Source: Bacteroidaceae bacterium
GTDB taxonomy: Bacteria > Bacteroidota > Bacteroidia > Bacteroidales > Bacteroidaceae
NCBI GenBank assembly: GCA_017554605.1
Contig: JAFZIA010000035.1
Coordinates: 1 to 43,968 of the forward strand
Direction of reading: 5' to 3'
DNA length: 43,968 bases
Part shown: piece by piece, positions 7,609 through 13,714 of the stretch
How positions within the stretch are numbered: position 1 is the stretch's first letter
Layout of the letters: every line of letters begins with the position of its first letter
Notes under the pieces: model-generated
What the model was told of the DNA's origin: nothing
Databases searched by the model: none
The model's input: the letters and a program-made list of their open reading frames with translations, nothing else
Made by a program: the position numbers and the translations under genes

Positions 7609-7645
7609 AAGTTATTGCTCCTGGCTAAGCTAGGAGCAATAACTT
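7609..7645. terminator. cassette-border terminator, unit 3
   Basis: A 13-bp perfect inverted repeat (7609-7621 with 7633-7645), with an inner TGGC/GCTA extension differing from units 1 and 2 but still largely paired. The stop of the DUF2335 gene (7646-7648) abuts its right edge. Confidence 0.85.
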
Positions 7646-8143
7646 TTATAATACATCTTGGTCTTTAGATTTCTTTTTAAGGTCTCTCTTTATTTCACTT
7701 TTGCCATTTAAAAACAATCCAAGCAATATAACCATTGTTACAGAAAGAAATGTAGCGGCAAATTTTAACATTTCAAATTTTATTGCAAAAAATACAGCAA
7801 CAGCCACACACAAGAAAACTATAATAAAACCAAAGATTTGTCCTCTTTTACTTTGTTCAACTTGACCAAAAATAGCTTTTTTTTCAAGCAACATTCTATG
7901 GTCTTGTTGTTTCTCAGCCATTTTCAATATTCTATCTGCTGCACCTGGTTGTATTTGCTCATACTCTGCCAAAGCTTTTGGCGGCGGTATTGGCCCAGAA
8001 TACGTTTCACTTCTTATTATCATTAAGGCTTCTTTGACTTCTTCCTTTTTATTTTCAGGTACAGCCTCAAGAATAACTTCTACAGGGTTTTCTTTATTAT
8101 TAGTTTCGCTATCTAAATTATTATGCGGTTTATCACTTGACAT
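7646..8143 (-). CDS. DUF2335 family membrane protein
   Basis: 165 residues. The hydrophilic, acidic N-terminus is followed by the DUF2335 signature SGPIPPPKALAEYEQI...PGAADRILKMAEKQQDHR (about 49-84), a basic segment, and two close hydrophobic spans (about 103-123 and 127-146) before a Lys-rich tail. DUF2335 proteins are short predicted membrane proteins of unknown function, often found on mobile DNA. The gene lies 7 bases downstream of a second small membrane gene on the same strand, so the two form an operon running toward the border terminator. Full family length. Confidence 0.85.
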   Translation of the reverse strand: MSSDKPHNNLDSETNNKENPVEVILEAVPENKKEEVKEALMIIRSETYSGPIPPPKALAEYEQIQPGAADRILKMAEKQQDHRMLLEKKAIFGQVEQSKRGQIFGFIIVFLCVAVAVFFAIKFEMLKFAATFLSVTMVILLGLFLNGKSEIKRDLKKKSKDQDVL

Positions 8144-8150
8144 TTTTCAC

Positions 8151-8354
8151 TCATTTATATAGTTCCAAAGATTTATATATATCCATTCCAATTGTTCCAA
8201 AATCAGATTCAATAGCTGTTTTATCAGCTTGTAAAGAAGACCTTGAAGCGTTAAAGGTATAATATGACGAAAAAACACTCAAAATACTACCAATTCCCAT
8301 TATAAAAGAATTCGTAGCAAATAGATAATCTGTTCTATAAAATGATTTTTTCAT
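8151..8354 (-). CDS. small membrane protein paired with DUF2335
   Basis: 67 residues: a short basic N-terminus (MKKSFYRTDYLF), one hydrophobic segment (about 10-30, FATNSFIMGIGSILSVF), then a soluble helix-forming tail (QADKTAIESDFGTIGMDIYK). It ends 7 bases before the DUF2335 start, so the two are almost certainly co-transcribed and probably act together at the membrane. I recall similar small proteins next to DUF2335 genes in other bacteria but cannot verify this here. Function unknown. The 8355-8598 gap upstream is AT-rich with nothing else I can name. Confidence 0.7.
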   Translation of the reverse strand: MKKSFYRTDYLFATNSFIMGIGSILSVFSSYYTFNASRSSLQADKTAIESDFGTIGMDIYKSLELYK

Positions 8355-8598
8355 AACTTTATTATATATGAAAATTATGCAAAAACAAAGCTTGGCAACT
8401 TTATGTTACTAATATACAATCAAAGGAACGAATTTGTTGTATTTAAAAAACTATTTAATGTTTAATTAGTAATTATTCACAAATTTACATATAAAAGAAT
8501 ATATTCTATTCCTATATATAGAATCATACAAACTCAATTTTTATTGGCAAATATAATCAATTATAGGAGGAAAAGCAACAAATATTTAGTTTTTTTGA

Positions 8599-8606
8599 TA
8601 TATTTG
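8599..8606 (+). promoter_or_regulatory. -7 box of the structured RNA
   Basis: TATATTTG matches TAnnTTTG exactly and ends 4 bases before the first paired base of the RNA (8611). Transcription should therefore begin at about 8611-8614. A -33 TTTG is not evident. Confidence 0.55.
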
Positions 8607-8611
8607 CAACG

Positions 8612-8803
8612 TGTTCGGGTTAATCCGAGTACAAGACATATGATTTTTGCTCAAGGCAGTCTGAATCACCACCTCGGAACACAACGAGCAAAACAGTAGT
8701 TCTATTGAGAGTAAGCACTTTCAGTGCAGACTTTCACATATAGAACTATGGCTTGTGGTGAGCCAAGACTGCGTATGACGGGAGTCTGCGCTTTTCTTTT
8801 TTA
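8612..8803 (+). ncRNA. structured RNA of about 190 nt with pseudoknot, unknown family
   Basis: There is no credible ORF, but promoter, fold and terminator are all visible. Main rod: 8656-8662 with 8766-8772 (GCAGTCT/AGACTGC), 8666-8672 with 8755-8761 (TCACCAC/GTGGTGA), 8697-8705 with 8740-8748, 8707-8712 with 8730-8735, apical GCACT/AGTGC (8715-8719 with 8723-8727). The 5' side pairs back into the rod's internal loop: GTGTTC (8611-8616) with GAACAC (8677-8682) and TTTTGCTC (8645-8652) with GAGCAAAA (8686-8693), giving crossing helices. Terminator 8771-8791 is followed by TTTTCTTTTTT. AGACT at 8766 can pair with AGTCT upstream (8658) or downstream (8783), a possible switch. Not recognised as 6S RNA, tmRNA or a known riboswitch. 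Confidence 0.65.
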
Positions 8804-8865
8804 TAGTTAAGCAAAAGACCTAAACAAGCAAGCTTAACTTATGTTTAACTATAAATTCAATCATT

Positions 8866-9249
8866 ATGAAAAAAGTACTATTAATGTTAACTTGTGTATT
8901 ATGCTTGTCTTCTTGTGGCACATTATTCACACCTAGCAAACAGCCCATAACATTTATGGGAATGCCTGAAACCCGAATATACGACAACGGTAAAAAACTT
9001 GGCGAAATCGCCGAAGGCGGAACAACTACTATTAAAGTTAGAAAAAAACTTTCTAACAAGACCTTGATTGCTAAAAAAGATGGATACAAAAACACTCCAG
9101 TTACACTTGATGCAACATTCAATCCTGTGTCTATCATAAATCTTACTAACATATTAGCTTGGGCTATTGATTTGGGTACAGGCAAATGCTGTAAGTGGGA
9201 TACAGATGTCGTTGAAATTGAAATGGAAAAATCAGAAACAGAAAAATAA
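8866..9249 (+). CDS. small lipoprotein
   Basis: 127 residues with a lipoprotein signal peptide: basic MKKV, a hydrophobic core, and lipobox LSSC with Cys17 as the lipidated residue. The mature part has a PEGA-like beta pattern (RIYDNGKKLGEIAEGGTTTIKV, then LIAKKDGYKNTPVTL), a short hydrophobic stretch (IINLTNILAWAIDLGTGK) and an acidic-basic tail. Bacteroidota carry many such small lipoproteins, sometimes annotated through weak matches to IF-2. It is the last gene before attachment repeat 4 (8-base gap) and lies 62 bases after the structured RNA terminator. It may be anchored in the inner or outer membrane. Confidence 0.75.
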   Translation: MKKVLLMLTCVLCLSSCGTLFTPSKQPITFMGMPETRIYDNGKKLGEIAEGGTTTIKVRKKLSNKTLIAKKDGYKNTPVTLDATFNPVSIINLTNILAWAIDLGTGKCCKWDTDVVEIEMEKSETEK

Positions 9250-9256
9250 CAAATAT

Positions 9257-9285
9257 TTCGACACCAGTTCTTGACACCAGTTCGA
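9257..9285. repeat. attachment-site-like repeat 4 (right end)
   Basis: Doubled motif TTCGACACCAG (9257-9267) and TTGACACCAG (9271-9280), spaced exactly as in copy 2. It marks the right limit of the island; the DNA beyond has the duplicated flank block and chromosomal structured repeats. Confidence 0.65.
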
Positions 9286-9293
9286 TAAATTAA

Positions 9294-9374
9294 GGACAAA
9301 AATTTGTGTTAAAGTATTGATAATAAAGTCAAAACAATTAGCAACAAATTAACAGTTCTAGTCGAGTGGGAGTA
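9294..9374. repeat. duplicated right-flank block, outer copy
   Basis: Partner of 7301-7381. It ends with AGTTCTAGTCGAGTGGGAG in both copies. The rest of 9250-9686 holds two structured repeats and a perfect inverted repeat; I see no protein gene. Confidence 0.7.
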
Positions 9375-9394
9375 AAAAACTGCGTTTTTTACGA

Positions 9395-9474
9395 CTATCG
9401 AGCCAATCGGAGAGCCATTGGTCAAGCGTAGTGCTGGCGAAGGCAGCACCGCTTGGGTGGCGCTTGCGTAACAA
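9395..9474. repeat. structured intergenic repeat, copy 2
   Basis: After CTATCGAGC comes a perfect nested hairpin CAAGCG (9423-9428), GTGCTG (9431-9436), CAGCAC (9444-9449), CGCTTG (9450-9455), then a GGTGGCGCTTGCGTAACAA shoulder resembling the GGTGCGAACAACGA of copy 3. Same architecture as 459-536 with different stem bases. Confidence 0.55.
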
Positions 9475-9498
9475 ATGCGATTGGGTCAATGGGAACAA

Positions 9499-9574
9499 CT
9501 ATCGAGCAACCTTTTGAGCAGTTAGTCGCGTGCAGCACTGACGAAGATAGTGCCACGCGGGGTGCGAACAACGA
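9499..9574. repeat. structured intergenic repeat, copy 3
   Basis: CTATCGAGC shoulder, then CGCGTG (9527-9532), GCACT (9535-9539), AGTGC (9549-9553), CACGCG (9554-9559) and the 3' shoulder GCGAACAACGA (9564-9574), identical over 11 bases to copy 1 (518-528). Confidence 0.55.
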
Positions 9575-9604
9575 CCACAGCCAATAAAGACACAGGCAAC
9601 AAAC

Positions 9605-9640
9605 AAGTCGCGTTAACCCGTTGCTGGGTTAACGCGACTT
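9605..9640. terminator. perfect 15-bp inverted repeat before the secreted protein gene
   Basis: AAGTCGCGTTAACCC (9605-9619) pairs perfectly with 9626-9640 around a 6-base loop. A T-run follows neither arm, so it may be an operator or an mRNA hairpin in the leader of the 9687 gene rather than a simple terminator. Confidence 0.5.
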
Positions 9641-9686
9641 TACACACAAAACCAACACATTCTAAAAAAAACAAGACACCGACATT

Positions 9687-10151
9687 ATGAAAAAAATCAT
9701 ACTATTGCTTTTTGCACTTGTATTCACATCGGGTCTGACATACGCCCAAGAAGAAACAAAACTTATTATCCTGGAAGCAAAGATTGACAAAGCCGATTAC
9801 ACCGACATATACCTGCAAAACCAAGCATTCTTAGTATTCTACTACACCGACGACGAACAGTTGAATATGGCTAACGTATTCCCCAAAGAAGAGTCGCAAT
9901 CGTACGGCAAAGTATCTATGTGGACCGAAGAAAAGGAGAACCCCGATACCCCCGAAGGATATAAGACAGAATCATTCGTTTTCCGTTGGAGCTACATCAA
10001 CACCTACGACACCAAGACTGGCTCCGCCGTATGCAACCTAAAGAAGATATACAAGCCCAGCGCAATAGCATACGAATTGTATATGCTCACCGAAGATGCC
10101 AGCACACTGGAATTCAAAGGCTACATAGACGGTACATTAAAGAAATACTGA
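9687..10151 (+). CDS. secreted protein of unknown function
   Basis: 154 residues with a clear Sec signal peptide (MKKIILLLFALVFTSGLTYAQ, cleavage near residue 20). The mature domain is acidic, rich in Tyr, Asp and Thr, with alternating beta-like strands, and has a single Cys, so no disulphide. No family recognised. It stands alone: upstream is a perfect inverted repeat and downstream a long bidirectional terminator shared with serB. Base composition matches the chromosome rather than the island, so it is probably native. A periplasmic or surface-exposed location is likely. Confidence 0.8.
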   Translation: MKKIILLLFALVFTSGLTYAQEETKLIILEAKIDKADYTDIYLQNQAFLVFYYTDDEQLNMANVFPKEESQSYGKVSMWTEEKENPDTPEGYKTESFVFRWSYINTYDTKTGSAVCNLKKIYKPSAIAYELYMLTEDASTLEFKGYIDGTLKKY

Positions 10152-10174
10152 TAGACATTTGTTTATATTCAATC

Positions 10175-10228
10175 CCATAGCAAAATCTCCTGCAAGCGTA
10201 AAAGTTTGCAGGAGATTTTTTGCTATGG
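10175..10228. terminator. bidirectional terminator between secreted protein gene and serB
   Basis: A long inverted repeat: CCATAGCAAAATCTCCTGCAA (10175-10195) pairs with 10205-10228 around a 9-base loop, with one small asymmetry. T-runs in the right arm (plus strand) and in its complement (minus strand) suit both convergent genes. Confidence 0.85.
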
Positions 10229-10243
10229 ACAGCAGAAAAGAGC

Positions 10244-11473
10244 TTATTCCCTACCCTTCTCGTCGAGATAAGAGTCCTTGAATCCAAGGAAGTACAATAC
10301 TCCGTCGAGACCTATTGTATTAATCGACTGCTTGGCATTTGCCACCACACGCGGTTTGGCGTGGAATGCTATACCCAATCCAGCCTCGCTGAGCATAGGA
10401 AGGTCGTTGGCACCATCGCCCACGGCAATTGTCTGTGCAATATCCACCTTCTCCACCTGCGCGATGAGCTTCAGCAGCTCGGCCTTGCGACGTCCGTCGA
10501 CAACCTCGCCCAGGTAACGGCCCGTGAGCTTTCCATTCTCGTCGATTTCGAGTTCATTGGCATAGACATAGTCTATTCCGTATTTCTTTTGCAGATACTC
10601 GCCAAAGTAAGTAAATCCGCCCGAGAGGATTGCAATCTTGTATCCGTAGCGCTTGAGCACGTACATCAGACGGTCGACACCCTCGGTTATAGGCAGTTTC
10701 TCGGCAATGTCCTGCATAACCGATGCGTCGAGTCCCTTGAGCAGCGCCACACGCTCGGCAAAGCTGCTCTTGAAGTCGAGCTCGCCACGCATCGCCCTCT
10801 CGGTAATCTCCTTAACCTTGTCGCCCACACCCGCACGCATTGCAAGCTCATCGATAACCTCGGTCTGTATGAGGGTTGAGTCCATATCGAAACATATGAG
10901 CCTGCGCATACGGCGGTACATATTGTCTATCTGGAACGAGCAGTCCATTCCCATCTCGCTCGACAGGCGCATCAGCTCCGACTGTATAAAACCGCGGTCG
11001 CGCGGAGTGCCACGAAGCGAGAACTCTATGCAGGCGCGCACGTTCTTCGAGGGCTCGGCAATGGAAATACGTCCCGAGAGGCGGCGTATGGAGTCTATAT
11101 TCAGTCCCTGGTCGGCAATGAGTCGCGTTACAGCCTCAATCTGCTCGGCCGACAGCTTGCGTCCCAGCAGTGTAAGAATGTACCTGTTCTTTCCCTGGCG
11201 CTTTACCCACGCCTCGTAGTCGTCGGCATCGACGGGGAAGAACTTGATGTTCACGCCGAGCTCGCTTGCCTTAAAGAGCAGTTCCTTCATCACGTGTCCC
11301 GAGCGGTCCTCGGTAACACGCACAAGGATACCCAAAGAGAGCGTGCTGTGAATGTCGGCTTGCCCAATATCGAGGACTGTAACGTCGTACCGCGAGAGGA
11401 TTGACATCACGGAGGCTGTAAGACCTGGACGGTCCTCTCCTGTTATTCTTATAAGTATCAATTCTTTTGCCAT
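10244..11473 (-). CDS. serB: phosphoserine phosphatase with N-terminal ACT domains
   Basis: Dephosphorylates O-phosphoserine, the last step of serine synthesis, in the cytosol. With the start at ATG 11473 (MAKELILIRITGEDRPG) it has 409 residues, the usual Bacteroidota length; a 26-residue upstream extension in the same frame looks untranslated. Two ACT-type regulatory domains cover about 1-170. The HAD phosphatase domain has motif I DMDSTLIQ with Asp196 (nucleophile) and Asp198, motif II LSGGF (about 283-287), and motif IV GDGANDLPML (about 352-361). All catalytic residues are present. Monocistronic, ending in the bidirectional hairpin at 10175-10228. Confidence 0.97.
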   Translation of the reverse strand: MAKELILIRITGEDRPGLTASVMSILSRYDVTVLDIGQADIHSTLSLGILVRVTEDRSGHVMKELLFKASELGVNIKFFPVDADDYEAWVKRQGKNRYILTLLGRKLSAEQIEAVTRLIADQGLNIDSIRRLSGRISIAEPSKNVRACIEFSLRGTPRDRGFIQSELMRLSSEMGMDCSFQIDNMYRRMRRLICFDMDSTLIQTEVIDELAMRAGVGDKVKEITERAMRGELDFKSSFAERVALLKGLDASVMQDIAEKLPITEGVDRLMYVLKRYGYKIAILSGGFTYFGEYLQKKYGIDYVYANELEIDENGKLTGRYLGEVVDGRRKAELLKLIAQVEKVDIAQTIAVGDGANDLPMLSEAGLGIAFHAKPRVVANAKQSINTIGLDGVLYFLGFKDSYLDEKGRE

Positions 11474-11754
11474 AGGTGTTAATCTATTTTTGAGGATAGA
11501 CGATGGTTGCTTTTCTATTACAACCGCAAAATTATTATTTTCTTTTGACAATAAAAGATAAGGAGAGGAATTTTATCCTAATGAACACATAAAACAGCAG
11601 CAAAAGTTGCCTGTCTATTAGCATTTGCATATAGATATTTGACAAGCAATCTTTTACTGATGTCATTTTGCGTACATTACAAGCGAGACTATAAGGAAAG
11701 CAATGTGATACTATAAAAAGCTGCCACAATAGCCCCTATTGCAAACCGACGGGG

Positions 11755-12081
11755 TTACTCCTTAGTAAGAATATCTATTGCATCGGCCACAGCAGTATTA
11801 AGCGGTGGAACGCTCGAAGGTAAGTCAAAATCACTCTTCTTGAGCGGACGCTGTGCTCGGTACATACCTTGTGCACCCAAAAGTTCTGCGGTGTCTACGT
11901 AAAACACCCCTCTCTGCTTGTCGGACTCGATAATTACAAAGCCGTCATACACAAGTTCGTTCTCATACACCTTACGCAAGAACTCAGCCCTGTCGCTAAT
12001 ACGCATACACCTATTGCCACTCTCCTGGATTGTCTTTTCGAAGCTCTCGAACAGACGGTTCAATACTTTCTCGTTAATCAT
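11755..12081 (-). CDS. hypothetical protein, 108 residues
   Basis: The start is taken at ATG 12081 (MINEKVLNRLFESFEKTI); the longer frame to 12273 runs through an intergenic repeat and is unlikely to be coding. No signal peptide or membrane span. The pattern is a helical N-terminus, a short beta region (YDGFVIIESDKQRGVFYVDT) and a Pro-rich C-terminus (SSVPPLNTAVADAID). I do not recognise the family. It lies alone between serB (281 bases away) and a 750-base gene-poor stretch. Codon use is typical of the chromosome, and it is probably a real lineage-restricted gene. Confidence 0.65.
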   Translation of the reverse strand: MINEKVLNRLFESFEKTIQESGNRCMRISDRAEFLRKVYENELVYDGFVIIESDKQRGVFYVDTAELLGAQGMYRAQRPLKKSDFDLPSSVPPLNTAVADAIDILTKE

Positions 12082-12172
12082 AATAACTTTAGTTAATGGT
12101 TTATAAATAAGAAGCTGCTTAATTTTAGGTAATAATATAGATGTTGACCCGCAGCTCACTTTCTTCGCGGAC

Positions 12173-12273
12173 TTGTCATCCTGAACGGAAGTGAAGGATC
12201 TCAAAATCACGTAAAAAAGAGATACTTCGCTTTGCTCAGACGTGTTGTTGAGGGCTTGCCCGAAAAATGACAA
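12173..12273. repeat. imperfect palindromic intergenic repeat (TGTCATCCTGAAC type)
   Basis: It begins TTGTCATCCTGAACGGAAGT and continues GAAGGATCTC; about 20 bases on comes GAGATACTTCGCTTTGCTCAG and it ends AATGACAA, forming an imperfect long hairpin. This TGTCATCCTGA...GAAGGATCTC pattern is a widely scattered intergenic repeat in Bacteroidota genomes (from memory). The remainder, 12274-12772, is AT-rich with nothing I can name. Confidence 0.65.
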
Positions 12274-12772
12274 ATGATATTTGGGTCAACTGCTATATTG
12301 TTGCTTAATTTTATTTGCCAATAAAAGATACTGCATCACCCCTACTACATTTAGAAATAATTGACACTGCTTTCTCACAAATATATAACCTCGAAGTGCC
12401 GTTTTCCACAGATTAACAGACAAAAATTAATTTTGTTTTAAAAAATTTTTATTTTAACATTTTCAACAATCGGCCAATGACGCAAAACAAAACAGCACCG
12501 TACAGCAAAATCCTTGGCTACGGTAGAAACCACAGGCACTATTACATTTTCAAGAGAGAATAATTGTGAGCATCATTCAATTTTCCGACACAACCGCATT
12601 TTTTTAACATTTGGACTGAGAAAAAAATTATAGGATTAGAAGGCGATTTAATTTCTAAGAAATATTTTCTTACAGTGCAGTTCACATTTCACCGTTATTT
12701 ATATTCAAAAACGTATGTTTCTTTATTGCTGTTGCATAACTTTTTCTATGCCTCCTTACCCCCATAAATAAA

Positions 12773-12803
12773 AAAGGTAAACTCCTCGACGGAATTTACC
12801 TTT
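12773..12803 (-). terminator. terminator of the hemolysin III-family gene
   Basis: AAAGGTAAA (12773-12781) pairs with TTTACCTTT (12795-12803). On the minus strand the second arm runs into a T-rich tract complementary to 12767-12775. Confidence 0.7.
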
Positions 12804-12829
12804 ATAATTGAATGTTACAAAGCCTTGCC

Positions 12830-13486
12830 TTATATTATCCCCACACATTGCAGAATCTTCCACACTGCAATAATATGGCAGACATCGCCAAGCAGCACAA
12901 AGAAATGGAACACCGAATGGATATACTTCACCTTGTGGAAACTGTAGAGCACTGCACCAGTTATGTAGCTCACACCCTCGGCAAGTACCCAGAAGAATGT
13001 CCAACCGTCTACACGGACGTAAAAATGCTTTATTGCAACAAGTATCACAAGCCCCATAAGCACAAAGCAGGCAGTCTCGATGTAGTTGTGTTTCTTGAGC
13101 GAGAAGAGGCTCAGAAAAGTGCCTACAATAGCACAGAGCCAGCAGAAAGCAAAGATACCCCACCCCCAATAGTCAGCATCGCGCATAACGATAAGAGTGA
13201 CAGGCGAATAGCTTCCGGCAATATGCCAATATATTGCCGCGTGGTCGAACTTGCGCAGCCACTGTTTTTTGGGCGAATCGGCAGGAGCGCTATGATAGAG
13301 CGTGGAGAAAAGATAGGAACTCACTACTCCAAACATATACAGCCACAGACTGAGTTGTGTCACGGCATCGCCATTGACAGTTCCCTTGATAATGAAAAAC
13401 GCGCATATCACTACTCCCATCACCACTCCAATAGCGTGCGACAAAGAGTTTATCTTCTCCTCTTCTTTTGTATATCTCTTGCCCAT
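12830..13486 (-). CDS. hemolysin III / PAQR-like membrane protein
   Basis: 218 residues, the normal length of the hemolysin III (YqfA, PAQR-related) family: an integral inner-membrane protein with about seven spans and a conserved zinc-site pattern. Visible motifs are the Ser/His cluster FSTLYHS (Ser61, His65), FDHAAIYWHIAGSYSP (Asp81, His82, His88), and HSVFHFFVLLGDVCH near 190-204 supplying the C-terminal histidines. The N-terminus EEEKINSLSHAIG is typical. Bacterial members are linked to membrane homeostasis; haemolysis is an old name and not implied. The gene is alone, with a hairpin terminator about 30 bases after the stop. Confidence 0.93.
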   Translation of the reverse strand: MGKRYTKEEEKINSLSHAIGVVMGVVICAFFIIKGTVNGDAVTQLSLWLYMFGVVSSYLFSTLYHSAPADSPKKQWLRKFDHAAIYWHIAGSYSPVTLIVMRDADYWGWGIFAFCWLCAIVGTFLSLFSLKKHNYIETACFVLMGLVILVAIKHFYVRVDGWTFFWVLAEGVSYITGAVLYSFHKVKYIHSVFHFFVLLGDVCHIIAVWKILQCVGII

Positions 13487-13660
13487 AAGTTTTGTCTGTT
13501 ATTAAATTTGCAATAATTACGCAAAGGTAACTCAAATTCATCACATATAAACAAACAAGAATCTTATTTGTATTTAATTAACAGTAATAGAAATTAAAAA
13601 GAGATTTGATTTTTTCTTATTGATAATGTGAGTGAATTGGATTCAAGTGCATAGATAACA

Positions 13661-13690
13661 AAAAAATCCAGCTTTTCTGCTGGATTTTTT
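13661..13690 (-). terminator. terminator of the glycogen operon
   Basis: AAAAAATCCAGC (13661-13672) pairs perfectly with GCTGGATTTTTT (13679-13690). It is 25 bases past the glgP stop and has T-runs on both strands, so it also blocks read-through from the plus strand. Confidence 0.9.
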
Positions 13691-13714
13691 TGTTTATATT
13701 CGTTTGCAGTTCTA

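Larger units (their letters stand above)
667..9285. mobile_element. composite integrative island with three cargo units
   Basis: The segment is bounded by, and internally divided by, four copies of a doubled GACACCAGT motif (667-690, 6201-6229, 7263-7292, 9257-9285). It contains a tyrosine recombinase just inside the left end, a Rep-like protein, a serine recombinase, two truncated copies of a serine-recombinase gene and low-GC cargo genes. Flanking genes are ordinary chromosomal ones. I infer stacking of related elements at one attachment site, with the second and third units decayed to cargo plus borders. The exact crossover bases cannot be fixed without an empty-site genome. Confidence 0.75.

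Noticed and set aside
8612-8803. 6S RNA, tmRNA or retron msr-msd as identity of the structured RNA
   Set aside because: No tag-peptide frame or tRNA-like ends, no reverse transcriptase nearby, and the crossing helices do not fit the simple 6S rod; none can be supported.
12082-12273. N-terminal extension of the small hypothetical gene
   Set aside because: The extra codons are made of the palindromic intergenic repeat and AT-rich leader; the ATG at 12081 gives a sensible protein.
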